From assembly GCF_036014195.1 (NCBI RefSeq), contig NZ_CP107918.1, forward strand, positions 3,410,001 through 3,474,000: a stretch of 64,000 nucleotides of DNA. The letters run 5' to 3'. Under the pieces are notes generated by a model that saw nothing but the letters and a program-made list of their open reading frames with translations, ran no database searches and had not been told where the DNA came from. Shown one piece after another: positions 31,527 to 39,639 of the stretch. Source of the stretch: Streptomyces sp. NBC_00442 (GTDB lineage Bacteria; Actinomycetota; Actinomycetes; Streptomycetales; Streptomycetaceae). A program made the position numbers and the translations under genes. How positions within the stretch are numbered: the first letter of the stretch is position 1; each line of letters starts with the position of its first letter.

Positions 31527-31973
31527 CTATCCGCAGTGCACGCCGTACCAGTTGCCACCGCCGATGACCTCGCCGTTCGAGTGCATCGGCCCGTTGCCTA
31601 CGGTCGCCTCCAGGTTCAGGCACTTTCCGTTCGTGTTGGTGATCTTCACCGGCCCGGCATAAGAAGCGTAATTGCCGAGGTCACCGTCGTGCTGAACCCA
31701 GTCGGAGGTCCAGATGTCCACCCCGAGCTCGTACGCCTTCCCGGCGTATTTCGCGGCTACGGTGACCGCGCAGTCGGTGCCGTTCGACGCACTGGAGTAG
31801 AAGAGATAGGTGTGGCTCAGCGTCTCACCCGCCGAGTTCCTGCTCGTATACGAGTCCACCTGGGAGCCGGGGCATCCCCAGTTGGCCGCGGAGGCGGACG
31901 GCGCCGCTCCGAATATCACGCCCGATGCGACGAGCCCGACCGTCGCCATCCATGTAGCCGTACGCTTTCTCAT
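31527..31973 (-). CDS. SapA-like secreted protein
   Basis: 148 residues. Sec signal peptide (MRKRTATWMATVGLVASGVI; cleavage near ASA-ANWGC), then a small domain with four Cys (GCPGS, TDCAV, GKCLN, VHCG), likely two disulfides. The segments GNYASYAGPV and GKCLN and the C-terminal HCG resemble spore-associated protein A. Start ATG 31973 has GGGAG 8 bases upstream. A LuxR-type regulator lies 85 bases upstream on the same strand, with a 15-bp palindrome between. Confidence 0.65.
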   Translation of the reverse strand: MRKRTATWMATVGLVASGVIFGAAPSASAANWGCPGSQVDSYTSRNSAGETLSHTYLFYSSASNGTDCAVTVAAKYAGKAYELGVDIWTSDWVQHDGDLGNYASYAGPVKITNTNGKCLNLEATVGNGPMHSNGEVIGGGNWYGVHCG

Positions 31974-32014
31974 GAGCACTCCCGGGAGTTCGGTGATGAC
32001 GCGAGGCAATCTAG

Positions 32015-32029
32015 TCGAGGAATCCTCGA
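32015..32029. promoter_or_regulatory. Palindrome upstream of the sapA-like gene
   Basis: TCGAGGA-A-TCCTCGA, a perfect 7-1-7 inverted repeat, 42 bases before the start codon and next to the LuxR-type gene. Candidate operator for that regulator. Confidence 0.5.
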
Positions 32030-32058
32030 TTCACTCGGCATCAATTCCCATGACGTAA

Positions 32059-32319
32059 TTACGCCACCGACCGCAGACCTCGCCGCTGCGCGGCGCACGG
32101 CCGAGGCCCCAGCCACCCCAGCTCCTGGGCCCGCGCGCCGAGAGCGAGCCGACTGGCCACCCCCGCCCGGTCCATCAACTTCTTCACATGGCGCTGGACG
32201 GTGCGGTGACTCAGCCCCATGACTCGTGCGACGCGGGCATCCTCATATCCCTGGTACAAGAACCAAAGAATGCGGAGTTCCGTTTCGGGGACTGCGAGAG
32301 GCGTGTCCTTGTTTTCCAT
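32059..32319 (-). CDS. Small LuxR-type HTH regulator
   Basis: 86 residues, almost only a GerE/LuxR helix-turn-helix: ETELRILWFLYQGYEDARVA, then MGLSHRTVQRHVKKLMDRAG as the recognition helix. Start ATG 32319 is preceded by GGGGGGAAC. No receiver or ligand domain is fused, so activity would depend on level or a partner. Located directly upstream of the sapA-like gene, its most likely target. Confidence 0.8.
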   Translation of the reverse strand: MENKDTPLAVPETELRILWFLYQGYEDARVARVMGLSHRTVQRHVKKLMDRAGVASRLALGARAQELGWLGPRPCAAQRRGLRSVA

Positions 32320-32521
32320 GTTCCCCCCAGGGAATGCAAGACGTGGACCCCGACAAGGCCGGGGCCACGCTAGCGCAGGGAGCAATGACAGGAACTTTGC
32401 CGATGAAATGAGGGTCACGGATTGATTCGATTGCGCCGCGAATGCCGGATGAGTCCACCCAGCGAATTCCACTCACCGAAATCCCCCGGAGTTCCGCCCC
32501 GGACCCCTGGGGGTCGCCCCC

Positions 32522-33622
32522 TCAGGGATGCAGCCCCTTGGACTGGAGCCACGTCATGGGGTCGATGCCCGTGCCGGACGGGGTGTGCACCTCCAGGTGG
32601 AGGTGCGGGCCCGTCACGTTCCCGGTCGCGCCGACGCGCCCGATCACGTCCCCCGTCGACACCTTCTGCCCCACGCTCACCGCGAGCGACGACTGGTGGC
32701 AGTACCAGAGCTCGCTGCCGTCATCCAGCGTGATGACCGTGCGATACCCGTACGCACCCGCCCATCCCGCCGACTTGACCGTCCCGGAGTGGACCGCCTT
32801 GAGCGGCGTGCCCGTCGGCGCCGCGAAGTCGAGGCCGGTGTGGTGGCCCGAGGACCACATCGAACCGGCCTCGCCGAACGTGGAGGTGAGGGTGTACGAG
32901 CCGACCGGCAGGGAGTACGCGGCGGCCAGCACGGCCAGCCGCTCCGCCTCCGCCTTCTTCGCCGCGGCCTCGTCCGCCGCCTTCTTCTCGGCCGCGGCCT
33001 TGGCCTCGGCGGCGTCCTGCTTGGCCCTGGCCTCCGCGGCCGCCTTCTCCGCCGCGGCCTTCTCGGCGGCCGCCTTCGCCTCGGCGACGGCCCCGGCCCT
33101 CTGCTGCTCGGCCTGCCGCAGGATGCGGGCGCGCAGCGCCTCCCCCGCGTCGGTGGCGCCCGCCTCGGCCTCGGTGGTGGTGAGCCCGGCCATGCTCAGT
33201 GGCGCGGCGGCGAACCTCCGGTCGGCCCTGGCCGCCGCGGTCTCGTGGCCGTCCGCGTCCGCGGCGTCGGCCGCGCCCCCATTCCCGCCGCCGTGCGGGA
33301 CGAGGCTGCCCACGCCCGGCAGCGAGCCGAGGTCGGGCAGGTTGTCCGTGAGGGAGTCGGGCAGGGATATGGAGACCGGGGGCTTGGTCTGCGCGGTGGC
33401 CATGCCGCCGGCGCCGACCGCCGCGATGACACCGACCCCCAGGACGGTGGAGCTGCGGGCGAGCCCGCCGCGCTGCTTGGCGACTCTGTGCCGGCCCCGG
33501 AGCGGTCGTACGGACTCCTCGGTCGGGTCCCACTCCTCCCAGCTCTCGTCCTCGCCGGGCGCGTCCCCGTACAGCACCGCGGAGGGGGCGGGGGTGTCGA
33601 GGGCAGGCTCGTTGGACGCCAT
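32522..33622 (-). CDS. M23 family metallopeptidase
   Basis: 366 residues. Cytoplasmic N-terminus, one membrane segment (about 55-75), an Ala/Glu/Lys-rich coiled coil (about 165-235) and a C-terminal LytM domain with HHTGLDFAAPTGTP and GPHLHLEVH (zinc His/Asp). It would cut peptidoglycan crosslinks or activate amidases in growth or spore germination. The 5' leader carries a c-di-AMP riboswitch, as for other Streptomyces wall hydrolases. Confidence 0.9.
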   Translation of the reverse strand: MASNEPALDTPAPSAVLYGDAPGEDESWEEWDPTEESVRPLRGRHRVAKQRGGLARSSTVLGVGVIAAVGAGGMATAQTKPPVSISLPDSLTDNLPDLGSLPGVGSLVPHGGGNGGAADAADADGHETAAARADRRFAAAPLSMAGLTTTEAEAGATDAGEALRARILRQAEQQRAGAVAEAKAAAEKAAAEKAAAEARAKQDAAEAKAAAEKKAADEAAAKKAEAERLAVLAAAYSLPVGSYTLTSTFGEAGSMWSSGHHTGLDFAAPTGTPLKAVHSGTVKSAGWAGAYGYRTVITLDDGSELWYCHQSSLAVSVGQKVSTGDVIGRVGATGNVTGPHLHLEVHTPSGTGIDPMTWLQSKGLHP

Positions 33623-33642
33623 GGAGAGGCGCTCCTTTCCTT

Positions 33643-33800
33643 CCGTCTCCGCCTACCGGTAGCGGTGGGGATCCCCCCTGGCCCTTGAGGCCCGGGGGGA
33701 GGGTTCGGAGCAGGAAGGTCTCCTACGAGCGCCCATGACGGACGTCCGATTCACCCCAAGTTGGTGGTTCCCCGGTTCCCTTTCGGGATTCGGCGCATGC
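33643..33800 (-). ncRNA. ydaO-yuaA (c-di-AMP) riboswitch
   Basis: On the minus strand the conserved blocks AACCGGGGAACCACCAACTT, GGGGTGAATC and CGGTAGGCGGAGACGGAAGG lie in the order expected for the c-di-AMP aptamer, ending about 20 bases before the M23 gene start. A GC-rich variable hairpin (33665-33715) fills the middle. It is expected to lower expression of the peptidase when c-di-AMP is high. Ends are approximate. Confidence 0.85.
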
Positions 33801-33985
33801 GCACGGTGCCGCCTTTGCGGCGGCTGGGACGGCCGCGCTGCGTTATCGAACGTTAATAGACAGCGGGACCGGATTCCAAGCCGTTCCCACTGATCGTTAA
33901 CGACCTTGGCCCGGACTTAGCGGCGATTGCCGGGGCAAACCGGGCCAGTTGACGGCCCCTCACTGTCTCCTCCGTCACGCTCGCT

Positions 33986-34014
33986 TAAACATCCACATCC
34001 TGACGGTGTGTCAA
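33986..34014 (-). promoter_or_regulatory. Promoter of the riboswitch-M23 transcript
   Basis: Minus-strand TTGACA (34014-34009) and TGTTTA (33991-33986) with 17-base spacing. It would give a leader of about 350 bases carrying the riboswitch. Confidence 0.5.
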
Positions 34015-34094
34015 TTGTTATGCGCAGCGAGACCTTTCGGGCACCCACGGTGAACACCCGCCCGCGGTGAACGCCCGCCCCCGTGCCGCCTCCC

Positions 34095-35216
34095 CTACTT
34101 CACGATCTTCACCGTGCGGCGCCGGTCGGGCTGCCCTTCGGCCGGGCGGGCCACCGCGAGCAGCGCCATGTCGTCGCTCGCGCCGCCGCCGGTGTAGCGG
34201 CGTACGTCGTCGACGAGCGCGTCCAGCACCTCGTCGGGCCCCGGGAAGATGGCGCCCCGCAGACGCGCGCCGGGGTTGTAGAACACCCCCCGGTCGTCGC
34301 GCGCCTCGGAGAGCCCGTCGGTGTAGAGCAGCAGCGTCGTGCCGGCCGGGAAGGGGCGGACTTCGGCGCGGTCCGGCCACACACCGAGGTCCGACATGCC
34401 GAGCGGCAGCGCGGGCTCGGCCGGCATGACCGCGTCGAGGGATCCGTCCGGGTGGAGCAGGAACGGCTCGGGGTGGCCCCGGTTCACCAGGCGTACGGTG
34501 CCGTCGCCGCGCGGGATCTCGGCGAGCAGCGCCGTGGTGAACCCCTCGACGGCGTCGAGCCGGTCGCGCCGGGTGCCCTCGCGGGCCAGCGCCCGCTCCA
34601 GGCGCTGGGTCACCGCCTCCAGGGAGGACTCCTGCTCGGCGGCCTCCCGGAACGCGCCGATCACCACGGCGACGGCCTCCACCGCCTGGAGTCCCTTGCC
34701 ACGGACATCGCCCACGATGAGCCGGACCCCGTACGGGGTTTCCTGCACGGCGAAGAGGTCCCCGCCGATGAAGGCGTCCGCCTGAGCGGCCTCGTACCGC
34801 GCTGCCACGTGCAGTCCGCCGATGCGGGACGCGGGCGTGGGCAGCACGGCGCGCTGCGCGGTCTCCGCGATGACCCGGGCCGATGCCAGCTGTTCGCCGC
34901 TGCGGCGCAGGATGCGGTTGATGACGAGGGCGAGTGCGCTCACCGTGAGCACGGTGAACAGTTCGCTCGCGCCTTCGCCGAGGTCGGGGAGGTCGTGTAT
35001 GAACCAGAGCGCCACGACGGCGGCGACCGAACCGAGCCCGACGGCCGCGGTGCCACGCTCCGAGTAGAACGGGGCCGCGGCGACCGGCGCGCCCGCGAAC
35101 AGCGCGGCGGCGGTCAGCTCGGGCGGGGTGGAGGCATCGAAGGCGAAGCCCACGAGAACCAGGAGCACGGGTAGCGCCCGTACCAGGCGCCCTTCGCCTT
35201 CTGCTCGCTGCCGCAC
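34095..35216 (-). CDS. Membrane-anchored PP2C (SpoIIE-type) phosphatase
   Basis: 373 residues. Four short membrane helices in the first 110 residues, then a PP2C/RsbU domain with GGDLFAV, VGDVRGKG, YTDGLSE and SDDMALL (the metal-binding Asp set). No kinase domain is present. It probably dephosphorylates an anti-anti-sigma protein in response to a membrane or redox cue. GTG 35216 is the first usable start; GTG codons soon after are possible. Confidence 0.82.
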   Translation of the reverse strand: MRQRAEGEGRLVRALPVLLVLVGFAFDASTPPELTAAALFAGAPVAAAPFYSERGTAAVGLGSVAAVVALWFIHDLPDLGEGASELFTVLTVSALALVINRILRRSGEQLASARVIAETAQRAVLPTPASRIGGLHVAARYEAAQADAFIGGDLFAVQETPYGVRLIVGDVRGKGLQAVEAVAVVIGAFREAAEQESSLEAVTQRLERALAREGTRRDRLDAVEGFTTALLAEIPRGDGTVRLVNRGHPEPFLLHPDGSLDAVMPAEPALPLGMSDLGVWPDRAEVRPFPAGTTLLLYTDGLSEARDDRGVFYNPGARLRGAIFPGPDEVLDALVDDVRRYTGGGASDDMALLAVARPAEGQPDRRRTVKIVK

Positions 35217-35303
35217 CAGTCCAGACTGGCCCCTGCCGAGCCCGATGGCGACTCGGGCGCGCCCAACGGGGTGCCGGCCCGGCCGCGCGGGCCCCTCGGG
35301 TCG

Positions 35304-35654
35304 TCAACGCAGCCGGCACCGGTGGGGTCCCGGGCGGCCCCGGGCGCAGCTTCCTCTGGTGTGGCGGTGGTGGGCGTCCTGATCGGGTACGCAGGGCAGC
35401 TCCGCCCAGCCGCCGCGGTTGAGGCGGCACCCCGCGGGGAGCGTCGAGGGCCGGGCGGGCACCATCTCGACGGTGAGGGGCACGGACACGGGCATGGTCC
35501 CGCCCGGTTCCCGGCACCCGCTCAGGACCAGCGCGCAGAGGACGCCGAGGGCGCAGAGGACGAGCGGGAGCAGCGGCACGGCAGGCACATCCCGCCGCGC
35601 CGCTGCTCCCGTACGCCGCCGACCCGCAGCAGCCGTTTCCGTGTGCTCACTCAT
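35304..35654 (-). CDS. Hypothetical protein with membrane segment or lipobox
   Basis: 116 residues. A hydrophobic stretch (about 26-48) ends in VLSGC, a possible lipobox, after a basic N-terminus; the rest is Pro/Arg-rich with several Cys. The length and GC pattern fit a real but poorly conserved gene; it may be spurious. Lies between the PP2C and MerR genes on their strand. Confidence 0.45.
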   Translation of the reverse strand: MSEHTETAAAGRRRTGAAARRDVPAVPLLPLVLCALGVLCALVLSGCREPGGTMPVSVPLTVEMVPARPSTLPAGCRLNRGGWAELPCVPDQDAHHRHTRGSCARGRPGPHRCRLR

Positions 35655-35667
35655 CGTGCAGGTGAGA

Positions 35668-36453
35668 CTACTCCGCGCATCCGCCCCGCCCGGCCGGGCC
35701 GTCGGTGAGGTGGCGCTCCGCGTATACGGCGAGGGCGTCCCGCACGAACACGGCCGTGCCCTCGCCGTGCCGGTCGTAGGTGGCGGCGAAGCGCGGGTCG
35801 TCGACGTACATCCGGCCGAGCCCGGTCACGTACGACCTGCCGATGTCCGTGGTGGTGGACAGCCATGCGACGTGGCGCCGGGCGATGTCCTGGGCCGCCT
35901 CGCCGTCGACGGCGGCGCCGTCGGCGCACGCCCGGCCCCAGTCGCGGGCGATGTCGTCGTGCTCCCGCCGGAATCCGTGCCTCTGTTCATCGGTGAGCGA
36001 GCGCCACCAGCGGTCGCTCTTCTCGTAGGCGGCCCGCCCCCAGCGCCGGCTCACCTCCTCCTCGTACCGCGTGTGGTCGAACCCGTCGAACACTTCCTCG
36101 GCCATGAGCTCCTCTCCCTCCTCGGTCTTGTGCAAGGTGGTCCGTACGGAGGCGATCTGCCGCGCGATGCGTTCGCGCTCCTGTTCGAGCAGGCGCAGAT
36201 GGGTCCGCAGGGCGGCCGCGGGATCGCGTTCCCCCTCCAGGACCTCGCCGATCACGGGCAGCGAGAGGCCCAGCTCCCGGAGGAGCAGGATGCGCTGGAG
36301 CCGGACGAGGGCGTCCTGACCGTAGTAGCGGTAGCCGTTGCTTCCGATCCGGCTGGGGGCGAGCAGGCCGAGTTCCCCGTAGTGACGCAGGGTCCGGCTC
36401 GTCGTCCCGGCCTTCTTGGCGATCTCCTGGATCGACCACTCCTTGCCGTTCAC
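35668..36453 (-). CDS. MerR family regulator, TipA type
   Basis: 261 residues. N-terminal MerR winged helix (WSIQEIAKKAGTTSRTLRHYG, YRYYGQDALVRLQRILLLRELG), dimer coiled coil (about 75-120) and a C-terminal TipAS-like domain (TDEQRHGFRREHDDIARDW). TipA senses thiopeptide antibiotics; the ligand here is unknown. GTG 36453 starts NGKEWSIQ. A perfect inverted repeat 17 bases upstream fits a MerR operator, so it is probably autoregulated. Confidence 0.88.
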   Translation of the reverse strand: MNGKEWSIQEIAKKAGTTSRTLRHYGELGLLAPSRIGSNGYRYYGQDALVRLQRILLLRELGLSLPVIGEVLEGERDPAAALRTHLRLLEQERERIARQIASVRTTLHKTEEGEELMAEEVFDGFDHTRYEEEVSRRWGRAAYEKSDRWWRSLTDEQRHGFRREHDDIARDWGRACADGAAVDGEAAQDIARRHVAWLSTTTDIGRSYVTGLGRMYVDDPRFAATYDRHGEGTAVFVRDALAVYAERHLTDGPAGRGGCAE

Positions 36454-36469
36454 ACCGGCCACGCTAGAT

Positions 36470-36486
36470 CTTGACGTTGCGTCAAG
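36470..36486 (-). promoter_or_regulatory. MerR operator
   Basis: CTTGACG-TTG-CGTCAAG, a perfect 7-3-7 inverted repeat at the promoter of the TipA-type gene; the TTGAC halves overlap -35-like sequence. This symmetry and position are typical for MerR proteins that twist their own promoter. Confidence 0.65.
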
Positions 36487-36517
36487 GTCAACCACGGATC
36501 GCGGGAGTCCGGGCACG

Positions 36518-36558
36518 CGAAGAGGCCCGGCACTTGAAACAAGTGCCGAGCCTCTTCG
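36518..36558 (-). terminator. Terminator after tRNA-fMet
   Basis: Long stem CGAAGAGGC-CCGGCACTTG / CAAGTGCC-GAGCCTCTTCG with a short loop, immediately downstream of the tRNA on the minus strand. No T-run, but the stem is strong. Confidence 0.7.
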
Positions 36559-36563
36559 TTCAG

Positions 36564-36637
36564 TAGCGGGGACAGGATTTGAACCTGCGACCTCTGGGTT
36601 ATGAGCCCAGCGAGCTACCGAGCTGCTCCACCCCGCG
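36564..36637 (-). tRNA. tRNA-fMet(CAT), initiator
   Basis: Minus-strand cloverleaf with anticodon loop CTCATAA. Position 1 (C) does not pair with position 72 and three G-C pairs (GGG/CCC) end the anticodon stem; both are initiator hallmarks. No CCA is encoded. Confidence 0.92.
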
Positions 36638-36706
36638 TCGGTAAACACAACTGTACGGCATGGACAGGGGTGCTCCGAACCATTTCCGCGGCCGACCGAT
36701 CGCGAC

Positions 36707-37135
36707 CTACCGGCCCGCGCAGCAGGCGTCACCGGCCGTGCCGGGGTCGGCGCTCTTGCCGAGGGTGTCGGCGTCGGCCTTGACGACATAGACCTCCCAC
36801 GGCTCCTTGCCGGGTCCGTGCACCCACACCTTGTCCTGCAGGGCATAGCAGCACGAGGTGTCGTTCTCCTCGAAGGTGGCGAGGCCGGCATCCTTGAGCC
36901 GGCCGGCCGCGGCCGCGACCTGGTCCGTGGACTCGACCTCTACGCCCAGGTGGTCGAGGCGGGTCTCCTGTCCGGGTTCGCCTTCGATCAGGACGAGCTT
37001 GAGCGGCGGCTCGGTGAGGGCGAAGTTGGCGTATCCCTCGCGTCGCTTGGCCGGTTCGGTGCCGAACAGCTTCGAGTAGAAGGTGACCGACGCTTCGAGG
37101 TCGCTGACGCGCAGGGCGAGCTGTGCACGGGACAT
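36707..37135 (-). CDS. arsI: ArsI/CadI family VOC metalloenzyme
   Basis: 142 residues, a vicinal-oxygen-chelate fold. The TSCCYALQDKVWVHGP motif gives the paired Cys that bind trivalent organoarsenicals, and EPWEVYVV the metal Glu. ArsI breaks the C-As bond of methyl- or aromatic arsenicals using Fe(II) and O2. The N-terminal QLALRV has Gln/Arg where other ArsI proteins place a metal ligand, so CadI-like function is also possible. It is divergent from arsR and shares its operator. Confidence 0.82.
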   Translation of the reverse strand: MSRAQLALRVSDLEASVTFYSKLFGTEPAKRREGYANFALTEPPLKLVLIEGEPGQETRLDHLGVEVESTDQVAAAAGRLKDAGLATFEENDTSCCYALQDKVWVHGPGKEPWEVYVVKADADTLGKSADPGTAGDACCAGR

Positions 37136-37159
37136 GGCGGGGACTCCATCCATCTGAAT

Positions 37160-37222
37160 CGATGTCTGTCGATGTCTGTCGATGTCTGTCGATGCAACGT
37201 TGCGCCTTGTATCGACACCTGT
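37160..37222. promoter_or_regulatory. Shared arsI/arsR operator region with 10-bp direct repeats
   Basis: CGATGTCTGT is repeated three times in tandem (37160-37189), followed by CGATGCAACG and an opposed ATCGACACCTGTCAAC (37211-37226). Repeats of one helical turn between divergent arsI and arsR fit an ArsR-binding array. Confidence 0.55.
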
Positions 37223-37234
37223 CAACATAGAAGG

Positions 37235-37633
37235 ATGTCGAAACAAGAGCTCGTGGTACTCGGCCGGACCGACGAGACCGGCACCTGTTGCCCCGGACTG
37301 CTGACCGCCCCCCTCGACGAGGGACAGGCCGTAGAACTGGCGAAGGTGTTCAAGGCCCTGGGCGACCCGGTGCGGCTGCGCCTGCTCTCGCTCATCGCCT
37401 CGCGCGCCGGCGGCGAGGTCTGCGTCTGCGATCTGACCCCCGCCTTCGACCTGTCTCAGCCGACGATCTCGCATCACCTCAAGCTGCTTCGGCAAGCCGG
37501 CCTCATCGACTGCGAGCGGCGCGGTACGTGGGTCTACTACTGGCTGCTGCCCGAGATGACCGACCGTCTCGCCGGCCTCCTGACCCGCCCGGCCGGCGAG
37601 CCCCTGCCCGCGCCCGCCGAGGTGACCGCGTGA
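37235..37633 (+). CDS. arsR: ArsR-type arsenic-responsive repressor
   Basis: 132 residues. ArsR winged helix (AKVFKALGDPVRLRLLSLIA, then FDLSQPTISHHLKLLRQAGL) with the metalloid-binding CVCDL in helix 3. Extra Cys at the N-terminus (TGTCCP) may form another As(III) site. ATG 37235 has AGAAGG upstream. It overlaps the acr3 start by four bases, so it heads the operon and likely represses itself and arsI. Confidence 0.9.
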   Translation: MSKQELVVLGRTDETGTCCPGLLTAPLDEGQAVELAKVFKALGDPVRLRLLSLIASRAGGEVCVCDLTPAFDLSQPTISHHLKLLRQAGLIDCERRGTWVYYWLLPEMTDRLAGLLTRPAGEPLPAPAEVTA

Positions 37634-38724
37634 GCGTCGCCCCCGAGCGGGCGGTCGCCGGCCGTTTGTCGTTCCTCGACCGCTACCTAGCCGTGTGGAT
37701 TCTCGCCGCGATGGCACTCGGCCTCGGGCTGGGCCGCATCGTGCCCGGCCTCGGGGACGCGCTCGCCCAGGTCACCATGACCGGCGTATCGCTGCCGATC
37801 GCGCTCGGCCTGCTCGTGATGATGTACCCGGTCCTCGCCAAGGTGCGGTACGACCGGATCGACACCGTCACCCGCGACCACCGGCTGCTGCTGCCCTCGC
37901 TGCTCCTGAACTGGATCGTCGGGCCGGCGCTCATGTTCGCGCTGGCGTGGCTGCTCCTGCCGGACCTGCCCGCGTACCGTACGGGCCTGATCATCGTGGG
38001 GCTGGCGCGCTGCATCGCCATGGTGATCATCTGGAACGACCTGGCCCGCGGTGACCGCGAGGCTGCCGCCGTCCTGGTCGCGCTGAACTCGGTGTTCCAG
38101 GTGATCGCGTTCTCGGCCCTCGGCTGGTTCTACCTGTCCGTGCTGCCCGGGTGGCTCGGCCTTGAACAGGCCGGGCTCGACGTGTCCGTGTGGGAGATCG
38201 CCCGAAGCGTGCTGATCTTCCTCGGCGTCCCGCTCGTCGCCGGCTACCTCACGCGCCGGATCGGCGAGAAGGTCAGGGGCCGCACCTGGTACGAAGCGGA
38301 ACTGATCCCGCGCCTCGGCCCGTTCGCCCTGTACGGGCTGCTGTTCACGATCGTCGTCCTGTTCGCGCTGCAAGGCGACGCGATCACCTCACAGCCGCTC
38401 GACGTCGTCCGTATCGCGCTGCCGCTGCTCGTGTACTTCGCGATCATGTGGGCCGGCTCGATGGGAGTCGGCCGCGCCGTGGGCCTCGACCACCCGCGGG
38501 CGACGACGCTCGCGTTCACCGCCGCGGGCAACAACTTCGAGTTGGCCATCGCGGTGGCCATCGCCACGTTCGGCGCCACGTCCGGGCAGGCCCTCGCCGG
38601 CGTCGTCGGCCCGCTCATCGAGGTACCGGTGCTGATCGGCCTCGTCCACGTCGCGCTGTACGCCCGCCGCTTCTTCACCACCGCTCCCCTGCCGCTGACC
38701 GAGGAAGACCCCGCCCATGCCTGA
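37630..38724 (+). CDS. acr3: ACR3 family arsenite efflux transporter
   Basis: 364 residues with about ten membrane segments. The ARCIAMVIIWN motif holds the Cys needed for arsenite transport in ACR3 proteins, and AGNNFELAIAVAI is also conserved. It pumps As(III) out of the cell. GTG start overlaps the arsR stop (GTGA), and the arsC start overlaps its end, so the operon is translationally coupled. Confidence 0.92.
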   Translation: MSVAPERAVAGRLSFLDRYLAVWILAAMALGLGLGRIVPGLGDALAQVTMTGVSLPIALGLLVMMYPVLAKVRYDRIDTVTRDHRLLLPSLLLNWIVGPALMFALAWLLLPDLPAYRTGLIIVGLARCIAMVIIWNDLARGDREAAAVLVALNSVFQVIAFSALGWFYLSVLPGWLGLEQAGLDVSVWEIARSVLIFLGVPLVAGYLTRRIGEKVRGRTWYEAELIPRLGPFALYGLLFTIVVLFALQGDAITSQPLDVVRIALPLLVYFAIMWAGSMGVGRAVGLDHPRATTLAFTAAGNNFELAIAVAIATFGATSGQALAGVVGPLIEVPVLIGLVHVALYARRFFTTAPLPLTEEDPAHA

Positions 38725-39136
38725 CGCCGCCCTGCCCTCCGTGCTGTTCGTCTGCGTCCACAACGCCGGCCGCTCCCAGATGGCCGCCGCGTTCCTCACG
38801 CACCTTGCGGGCGACCGGGTGCAGGTCCGGTCCGCAGGGTCCGCCCCCGCCGACACGGTGAACCCCGCCGTCGTCGCCGCCATGGCCGAGGTCGGCATCG
38901 ACGTCTCGGCCGAGGTGCCCAAGCTGCTCACCGTCGACGCCGTGCGGGCATCCGACGTCGTGATCACCATGGGCTGCGGTGACACCTGTCCCGTCTTCCC
39001 CGGAACGCGGTACCTCGACTGGCAGTTGCGCGACCCCGCCGGGCAGGGCGTCGAGGCCGTGCGCCCCATTCGCGACGGGATCGAGCGGCGGATCCGGGCT
39101 CTGATCGGCGAGATCGCGCCCGCGAGTCGGTCGTGA
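38717..39136 (+). CDS. arsC: Arsenate reductase (low-molecular-weight phosphatase type)
   Basis: 139 residues. Catalytic P-loop CVHNAGRS (C-x5-R) near the N-terminus and resolving Cys in MGCGDTCP near residue 87. Reduces arsenate to arsenite using thiols (probably mycothiol/mycoredoxin or thioredoxin). Overlaps both neighbours by 4-8 bases. Confidence 0.92.
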   Translation: MPDAALPSVLFVCVHNAGRSQMAAAFLTHLAGDRVQVRSAGSAPADTVNPAVVAAMAEVGIDVSAEVPKLLTVDAVRASDVVITMGCGDTCPVFPGTRYLDWQLRDPAGQGVEAVRPIRDGIERRIRALIGEIAPASRS

Positions 39137-39639
39137 GCGCGACCGGTGGCGTGCGCATCGTGCCCATGGGGGCCGAGCACGCCGAGCAGGTCCTCGCGAT
39201 CCATCAACTCGGCATCGACGAGGGCAACGCGACGTTCGAGACCGCGGCACCGACGTGGGAGCGGTTCGACGCCGCCAAGCTGCCCGCTCACCGCTCGGTC
39301 GCCGTCGACGCCACCGGCAAGGTGCTCGGCTGGGTCGCGGTCGTGCCCGTGTCGGACCGGTGCGCGTACGCCGGCGTGGTCGAACACTCGGTGTACGTCC
39401 ACCCTGCCGCACGCGGCCGAGGCATCGGCGGCGCCCTGCTGCGCACGCTGATCGCCTCGACGGAGGCGGCGGGCATCTGGACGGTTCAGTCCGGCGTCTT
39501 CCCCGAGAACACGACCAGCCTCGCCCTCCACGAGCGGGCGGGGTTCCGCGTGATCGGCACGCGGGAGCGGATCGGGCGGCATCGCGGGGTGTGGCGTGAC
39601 GTGGTGCTGATCGAGCGCCGCAGCCCCGGGATCGAATGA
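39133..39639 (+). CDS. GNAT N-acetyltransferase, ArsN1-like
   Basis: 168 residues. GNAT motif A PAARGRGIGGALL and the family pattern FETAAPTW/SVYVHP match the phosphinothricin acetyltransferase branch to which ArsN1 belongs. Given its overlap with arsC, it may N-acetylate the antibiotic arsinothricin or a glutamate-like toxin. Function is inferred from context. Confidence 0.75.
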   Translation: MSATGGVRIVPMGAEHAEQVLAIHQLGIDEGNATFETAAPTWERFDAAKLPAHRSVAVDATGKVLGWVAVVPVSDRCAYAGVVEHSVYVHPAARGRGIGGALLRTLIASTEAAGIWTVQSGVFPENTTSLALHERAGFRVIGTRERIGRHRGVWRDVVLIERRSPGIE

